Part shown: positions 26,147 to 34,530 of the stretch, piece after piece
Position numbering within the stretch: the first letter of the stretch is position 1
Layout: every line of letters begins with the position of its first letter
From: Solimonas sp.
Lineage (GTDB): Bacteria; Pseudomonadota; Gammaproteobacteria; Nevskiales; Nevskiaceae
Direction: 5' to 3'
Length of the DNA stretch: 54,187 nucleotides
NCBI GenBank assembly: GCA_030149365.1
Contig: JASBRP010000039.1
Location: 1 to 54,187, forward strand
Translations under genes and position numbers: made by a program
Notes under the pieces: model-generated
Database searches by the model: none
What the model saw: only the letters and a program-made list of their open reading frames with translations
Told to the model about the DNA's origin: nothing

Positions 26147-27505
26147 TCAGGAGATGGCAGCAGGCTTTCCAATCATCAACGTGTCCGTAGTCCTTCCCGC
26201 CACCCCCACCCCCACCATCGCAAACCCCGCCGCCAGCACCAGTCCGGCGGCATAGCCCGCCGCCGCCGACTGCGGCAGCAGCGCGGCGAACAGCGCGCCC
26301 GAGAGCGCCAGCGCGGTGGCGGAGAACAGCGAGTCGCTGAGCTGCAGCGCGGAGCTGTTGCTGCCCTGCTCGGAGGGTGCCGACAGCTCCAGCGTCAGCA
26401 CCGACAGCGTCGGGTAGACCACGCCCATGCCCAGGCCCGCGCCGATCCAGCCGAGCACGCCGAAGGCCAGCGGCACCGCCGGCCATAGCAGCGCCAGGAT
26501 CGCGAGGATGCCGGCGACGATGGCGAGCATGCCGCCGCTCAGCAGCACCGCGCGCGGCGGCGCGCGCGGGCGGGCCTGCCACCAGGAGCCGGCGGACCAG
26601 CCCAGCGCGCCGACGGTGAGCACCAGCCCGGCCTGCATCAGCGACAGGCCGCGTTCGCCGGACAGCAGCAGCGGGATGAACACCTCGCAGCCGAAGAAGG
26701 CGGCGGCCACCAGGCCGCGCAGCGCTACCACGGCGGGCAATCCGCGCTGTGCCAGCAGCGTGCCGCGCGGCAGCAACTGGCGTGCGGCGATGGTCAGGAC
26801 CAGCAGCGCCAGCGCGAGCCAGGGTGCCTGGTGATGCTGGCCGGCCCAGTACAGCAGGCCGGCGCTGCCGGCAGCGACCACGGCCCAGGGCAGGCGCGAG
26901 GCCTGGTCCTTCGCCGGTGATGTTGAATCCTGCAATGCACGACCGCGCAGCCCGGCCTGCACGAACAGGCTGGCCGGCACCGCGAGCAGCACCGCGCCGA
27001 GGAACACCCAGCGCCAGCCCAGCGTCTCGACGATGAGGCCGGCCAGCGCGGGGCCGACGATCACCGGCACCACCCAGGCGGCGGCGAAGGCGGCGAAGAT
27101 GCGCGGGTGCAGTGCGGGCGGATAGGCGCGCGCCACCAGCACGTACAGCGCCACCGACATCAGGCCGCCGCCGAAACCCTGCACCAGCCGGCCGGCGACC
27201 AGCAGCGTCATCGTCGACGCCAGGCCGGCCAGCAGCAGGCCGGCGGCGAAGGCCACGACCCCGCACCACAGCGGCCCGCGCGGGCCACGCGCATCGCTCC
27301 AGCCGCCGGACAGCACCATGCCGATCACGCCCGCGGCCATCGGCCCGCCGAAGGCCAGCGTGTACAGCGGCAGGCCGTCCAGGGCGCGCGCTACCGCCGG
27401 CATGGCGGTGGCGATGGCCAGGTACTCGAAGCCGATCAGCGAGATCAGCGCGACGATGCCGGTGGTCAGCGCGCGGTAGGGCCGCGACATCAGTCCTTCG
27501 TTCAC
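26147..27505 (-). CDS. MFS efflux transporter
   Basis: The product has about 450 residues and 12-14 membrane segments. The loop GGWSDARGPRGPLW after the second segment is the MFS motif A region, and GRLVQGFGGGLM matches motif B. The GTG at 27505 overlaps the stop of the quinone oxidoreductase (GTGA) and has GGGAG upstream; an ATG at 27490 preceded by GAAGGA is an alternative. It is the second gene behind a SoxR-type promoter, so it probably exports redox-active or toxic compounds when SoxR is oxidised. Confidence 0.88.
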   Translation of the reverse strand: MNEGLMSRPYRALTTGIVALISLIGFEYLAIATAMPAVARALDGLPLYTLAFGGPMAAGVIGMVLSGGWSDARGPRGPLWCGVVAFAAGLLLAGLASTMTLLVAGRLVQGFGGGLMSVALYVLVARAYPPALHPRIFAAFAAAWVVPVIVGPALAGLIVETLGWRWVFLGAVLLAVPASLFVQAGLRGRALQDSTSPAKDQASRLPWAVVAAGSAGLLYWAGQHHQAPWLALALLVLTIAARQLLPRGTLLAQRGLPAVVALRGLVAAAFFGCEVFIPLLLSGERGLSLMQAGLVLTVGALGWSAGSWWQARPRAPPRAVLLSGGMLAIVAGILAILALLWPAVPLAFGVLGWIGAGLGMGVVYPTLSVLTLELSAPSEQGSNSSALQLSDSLFSATALALSGALFAALLPQSAAAGYAAGLVLAAGFAMVGVGVAGRTTDTLMIGKPAAIS

Positions 27506-28491
27506 GGCTCGCTCCCGACGCGCAGCACCAGCTTGCCGCGCACATGGCCGGCCTCGATCTCGCGATGCGCTGCGGCGGCATCCTCCAGCGGGTAGCGGCC
27601 GGAGACGTGCACGCGCAACTGGCCGCGCGCATGCAACTGCAGCAGTTCGGCCAGGCGCGCGGCGGAGCGCTGGCTGCGGATGGCCTGCACGCCGAACAGC
27701 TCGGCCTTGATGAATTCCACCAGCGTGACGATACGTCGGCGCTGGCGCACCGCTTCCACCGACACATACAGCGCCTGGCCGCCGGCCGCATCCAGCGCCG
27801 CGTCGATGCCCTGCGGGGCCATCCTGCGCAGCCGCTCCAGCAGGCCGGCGCCGTACTCCACCGGCTCCCCGCCCAGCACGCGCAGGTAGTCGTGGTTGCG
27901 CGCGCTGGCGGTGCCGATCACGCGCCGGCCGCGCGCGCGCGCCAGTTGCACCGCCATGCTGCCGACACCGCCGGCGGCGCCGTGCACCAGCAGGGTTTCG
28001 CCACGCTTCAGGTCCAGGGCCTCCAGCGCGGTATGCGCGGTCTGTCCGGAGGCGGACAGTGCCGCGGCCTCGTCCCAGGGCAGGATCGAGGGCTTGTGCA
28101 GCAACTGCGTCGCCGGCACCACCACGTACTCGGCGCAGGCGTTGAGCAGGGTCCAGCCCAGCACGGCCTCGCCAACGCGGAAGTGGCCGATGCCTGTGCC
28201 CACGCGGTCCACCACGCCGGCGAACTCGTTGCCCGGCGTGATGGGCAGGGTGGAGGCGAAGGCGCCGCCGCGCGCGAAGCAGCCGCGGCGCACGGCGGCG
28301 TCGACCGGCTGCAGGCCGGCGGCGACCACGCGCACGCGCAGTTCGCCGGCGCCGGGTTCCGGCAGCGGCCGCCGCCCGATCTTCAGTACCTCCGGCCCAC
28401 CGTACTCCTCGAGCAGCAGCGCCCGCATGGTGGCGGTGGTGGGGCGGCGGTTGCGCAGGGCTTTCGGAACGACGACGACGGGACTGTTCAT
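27502..28491 (-). CDS. NADPH:quinone oxidoreductase-like MDR enzyme
   Basis: The 329-residue zinc-free medium-chain reductase has the quinone reductase plan: MRALLLEEYGGPEVLKIGRRPLPEPG at the N-terminal beta-barrel, ITPGNEFAGVVDRVG, and the nucleotide motif VHGAAGGVGSMAVQLARARG near 168-187. It should use NADPH to reduce quinones or enones. No structural-zinc cysteine cluster is present. GAGG precedes the ATG at 28491. It heads an operon with the MFS transporter, driven by a SoxR-type promoter. Confidence 0.9.
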   Translation of the reverse strand: MNSPVVVVPKALRNRRPTTATMRALLLEEYGGPEVLKIGRRPLPEPGAGELRVRVVAAGLQPVDAAVRRGCFARGGAFASTLPITPGNEFAGVVDRVGTGIGHFRVGEAVLGWTLLNACAEYVVVPATQLLHKPSILPWDEAAALSASGQTAHTALEALDLKRGETLLVHGAAGGVGSMAVQLARARGRRVIGTASARNHDYLRVLGGEPVEYGAGLLERLRRMAPQGIDAALDAAGGQALYVSVEAVRQRRRIVTLVEFIKAELFGVQAIRSQRSAARLAELLQLHARGQLRVHVSGRYPLEDAAAAHREIEAGHVRGKLVLRVGSEP

Positions 28492-28529
28492 GCTCGACCT
28501 CGGGCTTGACCTCTCCAGGGCATGGGGCC

Positions 28530-28560
28530 AGCATAGAACCTCAAGTTAAGTTGAGGTCAA
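28530..28560 (-). promoter_or_regulatory. SoxR-controlled promoter with SoxR box
   Basis: CCTCAAGTTAAGTTGAGG at 28539-28556 matches the SoxR operator (CCTCAAGTTAACTTGAGG) with one base changed. On the minus strand, TTGACC (28555-28560) and TATGCT (28530-28535) form -35 and -10 boxes with a 19-base spacer. That overlong spacer is the hallmark of MerR/SoxR-activated promoters. It fires toward the oxidoreductase-MFS operon and lies 8 bases from the soxR start. Confidence 0.9.
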
Positions 28561-28563
28561 GGC

Positions 28564-29016
28564 ATGCCGTCACCCTTCGACGAACTCAGCGTCGGCCAGG
28601 TCGCCGAGCGCAGCGGCGTGGCGGTATCCACGCTGCACTTCTACGAAAGCCGCGGGCTGATCCGCAGCCGCCGCAATGCCGGCAACCAGCGACGCTACAC
28701 GCGCGACACGCTGCGCCATATCGCGATCATCCGCGTGGCGCAGCGCGTGGGCATCCCGCTGGAGACCATCGGCGCGGCACTGTCGCAGCTGCCCGAGGGT
28801 CGTCCGCCGACACTGGCGGACTGGACGCGGCTGTCGCGCAACTGGCGTGCGGAACTCGATGCGCGCATCGAGCAGCTGACGCAACTGCGCGACCAGCTCA
28901 CCGATTGCATCGGCTGCGGCTGCCTGTCGATCGAGCGCTGCCGCTTGCGCAACCCCTACGACAAGCTGGCCGCCGAAGGCCCAGGACCGCGGCGGCTGGA
29001 GAAAAAGAAGGGCTGA
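28564..29016 (+). CDS. soxR: redox-sensitive activator SoxR
   Basis: The 150-residue MerR-family protein has an N-terminal winged helix ([25 protein letters not shown], 9-33) and a dimerisation helix. The [2Fe-2S] cluster site is C115-xx-C118-x-C120-xxxxx-C126, exactly as in SoxR. It senses redox-cycling compounds. It is divergent from the oxidoreductase/MFS operon and the SoxR box lies between them. In non-enteric bacteria SoxR usually regulates such pumps and reductases directly, without SoxS, which fits this layout. Confidence 0.95.
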   Translation: MPSPFDELSVGQVAERSGVAVSTLHFYESRGLIRSRRNAGNQRRYTRDTLRHIAIIRVAQRVGIPLETIGAALSQLPEGRPPTLADWTRLSRNWRAELDARIEQLTQLRDQLTDCIGCGCLSIERCRLRNPYDKLAAEGPGPRRLEKKKG

Positions 29017-29063
29017 GCAAGAATCGGCAAGTAATCCCTCGCGACCTGCGCCAGACTGCCGCC

Positions 29064-29597
29064 ATGAATCAAGGACTCTGCCTGTTCGACACGCCGATTG
29101 GCCGCTGCGGCATCGCCTGGGGCGAGCGCGGCCTGCTGGCCACGCAAATACCGGAGGCCAGCGACCGCCACACGCTGGCGCGCCTGCGGCGCCGTCGCCC
29201 GGAACTGGAGGAAGCGCGGCCGTCAGCGCCGGTGCAGTCCGCCATCGACGGCATTGTCGCGCTGCTGGGCGGCGAATCGCGCGACCTGATGGAGATCGCG
29301 CTGGACCTGGAAGGCCTGCAGGACTTCGCGCTGCGGGTCTACGAAATGGCCCGCGCGATCCCGCCGGGGCAGACACGGACCTATGGCGAGCTGGCGACGG
29401 CGCTGGGCGATCCGGGCTCGGCGCGCGCCGTGGGCCGTGCGCTGGGTGCCAATCCCTTCCCCATCGTCATCCCCTGCCACCGCATCCTCGGTGCGGGCGA
29501 GTGGAGCGGCGGCTTTTCCGCGCACGGCGGGGTGGAGACCAAGAAGCGGATCCTGCGTATCGAGTCCGGCGGCCGAGGGCAGCAGGAGTTGTTCTAG
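29064..29597 (+). CDS. ogt: methylated-DNA-[protein]-cysteine S-methyltransferase
   Basis: The 177-residue suicide repair protein takes alkyl groups from O6-alkylguanine onto cysteine C138 in the motif IPCHRI. The helix-turn-helix part is PPGQTRTYGELATALGDPGSARAVGRALGANP (100-131), and the N-terminal ribonuclease-H-like half is present. This is the catalytic counterpart of the ATL protein at 8068-8406. I start it at the ATG at 29064; the open frame extends upstream into soxR. Confidence 0.93.
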   Translation: MNQGLCLFDTPIGRCGIAWGERGLLATQIPEASDRHTLARLRRRRPELEEARPSAPVQSAIDGIVALLGGESRDLMEIALDLEGLQDFALRVYEMARAIPPGQTRTYGELATALGDPGSARAVGRALGANPFPIVIPCHRILGAGEWSGGFSAHGGVETKKRILRIESGGRGQQELF

Positions 29598-29632
29598 CTT
29601 GGGTTCGATCGGACCGATGACTAGACCGCGCC

Positions 29633-30544
29633 TTACAGCCCCCAGCGCGGCTTGTTCAGCCAAGAGAAGCCGAAGCGGTCGCCAAACAGGTAGTGGCCCA
29701 GTTCGCGGCCATCGGTGGGCTGTTCGCCTTCCCGCAGCTGGAATACCAAGCTGCCGTCGTGGCGGCCGAGGTAGCCGGTGCGGCGGCGCCAGGCGTTGAG
29801 GTCCCAGCTTTCCAGCTCCTGCATCACGGCGGGCGTCAGGCGGTTGCGGGCGTTGCTGATGAGGATGTCGCCGCCGCTGATGGTGGCGTCGTCGCCGGTG
29901 TCGAAGGGCTCGTTGAGCAGCTTGCCGCTCGCGTCCTTCAGCGCCAGGTGCAGGCGTCCGTCGATGGTCTGCGCGTGGATATCGGGGCCGCGCGGGCGGT
30001 AGATCACCCGGCCCTGCGCGTCGTAGTCCACGCCCCATAGCATGCCGGCCTCCACTTCCGCCACGCCGTAACCCTGCAGCAGGGTGAAGGGAACGCCGTG
30101 TGCGGCCAGAAACTGCGTCAGCGAGGCATGCAGGGAATGCGGCGTGCAGTAGCCGCCGGCAATCGCCATCACGGCGTTGGGCAAGGCGAAGCCCTGCGCC
30201 ACGTGGCGGAACAGCAGCTCGGCCAGGAACAGCGACTGGCACATCAGGATCACCGGCATGTCCTCGCGCGCGGCGAGCTGCAGGGCTCGGCTGGCGGTGC
30301 GCGGACTCAGGTAGCAGTCCACCATCGCGCCGTCGGTGGGAAAGCCGATGGTGGCCGGGTAGGCGTTGATCACCAGCGGCGTGCGCCCGCCGAAGGGCGC
30401 CAGCAGGTGCGGCCAGTGTGCGCGGACGATGGCGGTGAGCGACAGTCCGCCGCGGTTCACCTTGCGGAAGCCGTCGGGGCCGGTCTGCGTGGAGCCGGCC
30501 GAGTAGGACAGCAGGTCGCCTGCGGAAAGTGCCGGGCCGCTCAT
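29633..30544 (-). CDS. short adenylate-forming (LuxE/PaaK-like) enzyme
   Basis: The 303-residue protein looks like an adenylate-forming enzyme that begins at the P-loop. LLSYSAGSTQTGPDGF (11-26) resembles the phosphate-binding loop, LLQGYGVAEVEAGMLWGVD the A5 motif, and EPFDTGDDATISGGDILI the A7 aspartate. The usual 150 or so N-terminal residues are missing, and no normal C-terminal lysine domain is evident, so it resembles acyl-protein synthetase LuxE. Its ATG overlaps the stop of the acyltransferase gene (ATGA), so they are co-translated and probably act on the same acyl group. Activity is inferred. Confidence 0.65.
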   Translation of the reverse strand: MSGPALSAGDLLSYSAGSTQTGPDGFRKVNRGGLSLTAIVRAHWPHLLAPFGGRTPLVINAYPATIGFPTDGAMVDCYLSPRTASRALQLAAREDMPVILMCQSLFLAELLFRHVAQGFALPNAVMAIAGGYCTPHSLHASLTQFLAAHGVPFTLLQGYGVAEVEAGMLWGVDYDAQGRVIYRPRGPDIHAQTIDGRLHLALKDASGKLLNEPFDTGDDATISGGDILISNARNRLTPAVMQELESWDLNAWRRRTGYLGRHDGSLVFQLREGEQPTDGRELGHYLFGDRFGFSWLNKPRWGL

Positions 30545-31653
30545 GCCGCGGGCTCCCTGGCCGGCTGGCTGGTGCCGGAGAGGCGCAGCGCCAGGATGCG
30601 GGACAGGTTGTGATAGAAGCGCGAGGCCAGCGCGGGGTCGCTTTCCAGCGTCTTGCGCAGCACGTTCTCCTGCAGCGACAACACCTGGGCGCCACCTTCG
30701 CTGGCGCGCACGTCGGCGCTACGCATGCCGCCGAGCACGAAGGACACCTCGCCCACCAGCTCGCCCTTGCCGATACGGGCCACCACCTGCTCGTTGCCCA
30801 GCACCTCCATGGTGCCCGACAGCACGATGAAGACGCTGCGATACACCGTGCGCCGGCGGATGAACAGCGCGCCGGTCTCGCATTCCAGCACGTTGCTCTG
30901 GTCGGTGAGCTGCTGAACCTGCGCGGGCGTGAAACCCTGGAAGATCGGCAGCAGGCCTTCGCTGAGCAGCTGGAACACCTGCGACTGGCTGCCGTGGCGC
31001 TGCGCGGCCTCGGCGTAGCTGGAGTGCGGGAAGCGGCGGTGGACCCAGTCATCTGCCACGACACCGGCGCGCGTGGCCTCGACCAGGGCCAGCAGGTTGC
31101 TGCCGACGCGGGCGAGATGCTCGCGGTCGTCGAGTACCAGGCACATCGGCACCAGGATGCCGACGGCGGCGTCCTCGATGTTGTCGGTGTACTGGCGCCA
31201 GCCGAGGCGGGTGTAGAAGTTGATCAGGTGCGGCACGCAGTCCAGGAAGATCAGGTCCATGCCGCCCTTCAGGCACTCGGTGATGGCGTGCGCCATCAGC
31301 TGCCCCGGCAGCGCCGAGCCGCGGAAGGCCTTGTCCACCGTGAGGCGCGAGCCCACCACCATCTTGGTGGGCGCGACATCCGGCAGGAAGCTGTCGAAGC
31401 GGTAGACGTCGTTCCATTCCTCCGGGAACTGGCCGTCGCTGCCCCAGTGCAGGCGCAGGCTGGCCACGACCTCGCCGTCGACCTCGGCGAAGTAGAAGCG
31501 CGACCAGGCGTCGTCCGGGTCCGAGAGCTGCTGGCCCTGGCGGTCGGCGCTGTCCTGGTAGAGGTTCATCTCCTCGGTGTAGACGCGGTAGCGCTGGCGG
31601 GCGCAGGCGGCGAATTCCTCGGGCGACTGCGCGAGCTGGATACGGGTAGCCAT
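30541..31653 (-). CDS. FeeM-like N-acyltransferase fused to cyclic-nucleotide-binding domain
   Basis: The 370-residue protein has two parts. Residues 1-185 are a GNAT/autoinducer-synthase-like domain: RYRVYTEEMN, then VVGSRLTVDKAFRGSALPGQLM and DLIFLDCVPHLINFYTRLGWRQY, as in FeeM N-acyl amino acid synthases. Residues about 235-345 are a cNMP domain with FIVLSGTMEVLG and the phosphate-binding cassette GKGELVGEVSFVLGGMRSADVRA. Cyclic nucleotide may therefore control acyl transfer. I start it at the ATG at 31653, after a repeat-poor leader. The coupled downstream gene encodes an adenylate-forming enzyme. Product and nucleotide are unknown. Confidence 0.75.
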   Translation of the reverse strand: MATRIQLAQSPEEFAACARQRYRVYTEEMNLYQDSADRQGQQLSDPDDAWSRFYFAEVDGEVVASLRLHWGSDGQFPEEWNDVYRFDSFLPDVAPTKMVVGSRLTVDKAFRGSALPGQLMAHAITECLKGGMDLIFLDCVPHLINFYTRLGWRQYTDNIEDAAVGILVPMCLVLDDREHLARVGSNLLALVEATRAGVVADDWVHRRFPHSSYAEAAQRHGSQSQVFQLLSEGLLPIFQGFTPAQVQQLTDQSNVLECETGALFIRRRTVYRSVFIVLSGTMEVLGNEQVVARIGKGELVGEVSFVLGGMRSADVRASEGGAQVLSLQENVLRKTLESDPALASRFYHNLSRILALRLSGTSQPAREPAA

Positions 31654-31764
31654 GGTCTGGATGCCTTGGGTGCTTGTTATGGTGGGTATGGCAGGCCGAC
31701 GGCCGGTGGCCGCATTCCCCTGGCCAACACCATACACCCGCCCTGCCTGCGGCAAGGTGTCCGC

Positions 31765-31780
31765 TGTGAATGCAGTCACA
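31765..31780. promoter_or_regulatory. CRP/Clp-type site TGTGA-N6-TCACA
   Basis: Perfect half-sites TGTGA and TCACA are six bases apart and are extended by ccgc/gcgg to nine-base arms. The site sits between the divergent acyltransferase-cNMP gene and the O-acetyltransferase gene. It matches the CRP-family consensus; which regulator binds is unknown. Confidence 0.6.
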
Positions 31781-31841
31781 GCGGGAAACCGGAAGCCGCC
31801 GGCGCGGTCCCAGGGAAGCCATCCCCCAAGGACCTCGCCGC

Positions 31842-32426
31842 ATGCCCACCGAACGCCAGAAGATGCTCCAGGGCGAGCTCTACGATCCCCACGACCCCGA
31901 ACTGGCCGCGGCCCGCCTGCGCGCCCGCGAGTTCTGCCGTGCGCTCAATGCGGCCCCGGACGCCGACGAGGACGAGCGCCGCCGCCTGCTGCGCGAGCTG
32001 ATCGGCAGCGGCGGCGACAGTGTCTGGATGCAGCCGCCGTTCTGGTGCGACTACGGCAGCAACATCCACCTGGGCGAGCGCGTGTTCTTCAACTTCAACT
32101 GCACGGTGCTGGACGTCTGCGAGGTGCACATCGGCGACTACACGCTGTTCGGCCCCGGCGTGCAGATCCTGACGCCGCTGCATCCCACCGATGCAAAGCT
32201 GCGCCGCGAGCAGGAGTTCGGCGCGCCGATCCGGATCGGTTCGGACGTCTGGGTGGGCGGCGGTGCGCTGATCCTGGCCGGCGTCAGCATCGGCTCGCGC
32301 AGCATCATCGGCGCCGGCAGCGTGGTGACGCGCGACATCCCCGAGGGTGTCCTAGCCGCGGGCAATCCCTGCCGCGTGATCCGGGCCCTGGAGCCCGGCG
32401 AGACGGCGACGGGGCCGATGCCGTAG
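31842..32426 (+). CDS. maa: maltose/galactoside O-acetyltransferase-like enzyme
   Basis: The 194-residue left-handed beta-helix acetyltransferase has the MAA N-terminal cap (MPTERQKMLQGELYDPHDPELAAARLRA). Hexapeptide repeats follow, ending IGSDVWVGGGALILAGVSIGSRSIIGAGSVVTRDIPEGVLAAGNPCRVIR. It moves acetyl from acetyl-CoA to a sugar hydroxyl; the physiological substrate is unclear in this family. I start it at the ATG at 31842. A rhomboid gene follows three bases after the stop. Confidence 0.92.
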   Translation: MPTERQKMLQGELYDPHDPELAAARLRAREFCRALNAAPDADEDERRRLLRELIGSGGDSVWMQPPFWCDYGSNIHLGERVFFNFNCTVLDVCEVHIGDYTLFGPGVQILTPLHPTDAKLRREQEFGAPIRIGSDVWVGGGALILAGVSIGSRSIIGAGSVVTRDIPEGVLAAGNPCRVIRALEPGETATGPMP

Positions 32427-32429
32427 CGT

Positions 32430-33008
32430 ATGCGCATGAGAACGCCCGTCACCTTCTTCCTGCTGGCCGCCAACATCGCGATCTTCGTGCTGCAGACGCA
32501 GTCGCCCGATGGCCTGATCCCGCGCTATGCGCTGTGGCCGCTGGGCGAGGGCTTCCAGCCCTGGCAGGTGGTCAGCAGCGCTTTCCTGCACGGCGGCCTG
32601 CTGCACCTGGGCGTGAACATGCTGGGCATCTGGACCTTCGGCCGCGAGCTGGAATCCGCCATGGGCTCGCTGCGCTACCTGTGGCTGTATGCGGTGAGCG
32701 TGCTGGCGGCAGCGGCGACGCAGCTGGTGGCGGTGAGCTTCGGCGACCCGGTGCCCACGGTCGGCGCCTCGGGCGGCCTGTTCGGCCTGCTGGCGGCGTA
32801 CGCCATCCTGTTCCCGCGTCGCAAGCTGATCCTGTTGTTCCCGCCGATCCTGCTGCCGGCGCCGGTGTTCGTGCTGCTCTATGCCGCGTTCGAGCTGTAT
32901 GCCGGCGTCACCGGCACGCTGGCCGGCGTGGCGCACTTCGCGCATCTGGGCGGCCTGGTCGGCGGCCTGCTGGTGCTGCGCGGCCGCCGCCGCTTCAGCC
33001 GACGATGA
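32430..33008 (+). CDS. rhomboid family intramembrane serine protease
   Basis: The 192-residue membrane protein has six membrane segments and the rhomboid signatures: HGGLLHLGVNM in the second segment, the nucleophile in GASGGLFG (S114) and the catalytic histidine H172 in AHFAHLGG. It cleaves membrane proteins within the bilayer. It directly follows the acetyltransferase gene. Its 3' end overlaps the convergent SnoaL-like gene by 14 bases. Confidence 0.92.
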   Translation: MRMRTPVTFFLLAANIAIFVLQTQSPDGLIPRYALWPLGEGFQPWQVVSSAFLHGGLLHLGVNMLGIWTFGRELESAMGSLRYLWLYAVSVLAAAATQLVAVSFGDPVPTVGASGGLFGLLAAYAILFPRRKLILLFPPILLPAPVFVLLYAAFELYAGVTGTLAGVAHFAHLGGLVGGLLVLRGRRRFSRR

Positions 33009-33447
33009 CCTTGGCTCGCTGCAGCCGCGTGGAGACGATCTTCCAGCCCGCGGCGTCGCGGCGGTAGCGGTCGTGGTACCAGCCCCAGCCTTCCAGCGTG
33101 CGGAACGGCAGGCGTGCCGGCGCATCCGCGCGTAGCCACAGGCGGTCATTCATCGGCCAGCGCGCCTGCGCCTCGTCGTCCGACAGGAACTCGATCTCGG
33201 GCATGAAGCCCAGGTGCATCGTGTCCACGCCTTCCAGGATGTAAAGCGTGTTCTGCACGAAGGCGTCGGGATCGTGCTGGTGGAAGGCCGGATCGCCGGT
33301 GGACGACTCGGAGCGGAAGTCGGTCTCGGCGCCGTCGGCGAAAACCGCGCGCAGCACGGCGGCGTCCTTGGTATCCACGCCGCGGAAGTAGCGCGCCTTC
33401 AGCGCCTTGATCTCCTCGAGTGCCAGCAGCCGTTCGGTTGCGGTCAT
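32995..33447 (-). CDS. SnoaL-like (SnoaL_4/NTF2 fold) protein
   Basis: The 150-residue single-domain protein has the order seen in the SnoaL_4 group that includes ring-hydroxylating dioxygenase beta-like folds: ALEEIKALKARYFRGVDTKDAAVLRAVFADGAETDF at the N-terminus, HLGFMPEIEFLSDDEAQARW in the middle, and YHDRYRRDAAGWKIVSTRLQR at the end. The start at 33447 has GGGAGAAG upstream. The function is unknown; homologues often sit near steroid or aromatic degradation genes. Confidence 0.85.
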   Translation of the reverse strand: MTATERLLALEEIKALKARYFRGVDTKDAAVLRAVFADGAETDFRSESSTGDPAFHQHDPDAFVQNTLYILEGVDTMHLGFMPEIEFLSDDEAQARWPMNDRLWLRADAPARLPFRTLEGWGWYHDRYRRDAAGWKIVSTRLQRAKVIVG

Positions 33448-33498
33448 GCGATCTTCTCCCCCGGGCTGCCCCACTCTAAGCCCTGCACGCGGCGCCGC

Positions 33499-34404
33499 TC
33501 AATCCTCGCGCAGTGCGTCGAAGCGCTGGCCGAGGAAGTCCAGCAGCGCGCGCACGGCGGGCAGCAGGCCGCGCCGCGAGGGATACAGGGCGTGGATCAC
33601 GTGCCGGCGCGGGGCCCAGCCCTGCAGCACCTGCACCAGGCGGCCGGCCTGGATCTCGTCGCTCACCACCAGGGTCGGCAACTGCACGATGCCGACGCCG
33701 GCAACGGCGGCGGTGCGCAGTGCCACCATGTCGTCGGTGACCAGGCGCGGGCGGTGGTGGATGGCGGCCTCGGCGCCGTCGGGGCCGATCAGGCGCCAGG
33801 CGTGGTCGGGGCGCGCGGGGCCGAGGTCCAGCGTCGGCAGGCGGTTGAGGTCCGGCAGTGTCGTGACCGGCCCCAGCCGCTGCAGCAGCGCGGGGCTGGC
33901 CACCAGGCACTGGCTGCGCTGCGCCAGCACCTTGAGCACCAGGTCGCTGTCCTCCAGCGGCGGATAGCGCACGCGGATGGCCACATCCACGCCCTCGGCC
34001 ACCACGTCGACGCGGCGGTTGGTGGCTTCCAGATGGACCTCGACGCGCGGATTGGCCGCCATGAAGTCGGCCAGCATGGTGCCCACGCGTGCATGCAGCA
34101 GCGCCACCGGGCAGCTCAGGCGGATGACGCCGCAGGGCTCGGAGCGCGTCATCTCCACGGACTCCTGCGCGGCGTCGGCCTCCACCAGCATGGCCTTGCA
34201 GTGGGCGTAGTAGTTCTGGCCGACCTCGGTCACCGAGAAGCGGCGCGAGGAGCGCTGGATCAGGCGCACGCCCAGCCGTTCCTCCAGCAGGGCGACACGA
34301 CGGCTGAGCTTGGACTTGGGCTGCCCCAGGGCGCGGCCGGCGGGGGCGAAGCCGCCGTGATCCACCACCTGGGCGTAGAAGTAGAGATCGTTCAGGTCCT
34401 GCAT
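33499..34404 (-). CDS. LysR family transcriptional regulator
   Basis: The 301-residue LysR-type protein has an N-terminal winged helix-turn-helix (1-60: DLYFYAQVVDHGGFAPAGRALGQPKSKLSRRVALLEERLGV) and a two-lobe effector domain (about 90-295). It is divergent from the pirin gene with a 126-base gap. LysR/pirin pairs are common, and the regulator usually controls the divergent gene. The effector is not deducible. Confidence 0.93.
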   Translation of the reverse strand: MQDLNDLYFYAQVVDHGGFAPAGRALGQPKSKLSRRVALLEERLGVRLIQRSSRRFSVTEVGQNYYAHCKAMLVEADAAQESVEMTRSEPCGVIRLSCPVALLHARVGTMLADFMAANPRVEVHLEATNRRVDVVAEGVDVAIRVRYPPLEDSDLVLKVLAQRSQCLVASPALLQRLGPVTTLPDLNRLPTLDLGPARPDHAWRLIGPDGAEAAIHHRPRLVTDDMVALRTAAVAGVGIVQLPTLVVSDEIQAGRLVQVLQGWAPRRHVIHALYPSRRGLLPAVRALLDFLGQRFDALRED

Positions 34405-34530
34405 GGCCGGCTAATCGTTCCAAAATAAGAACGCTGAGTATAGAAAATGCCGTCTACCAGGGCCAGCGTCCCGAATTTACCTTGTCCGTCATCGAAAGGG
34501 CCTCGTCGAGGCCCTGAAACGGAGAAGGTC

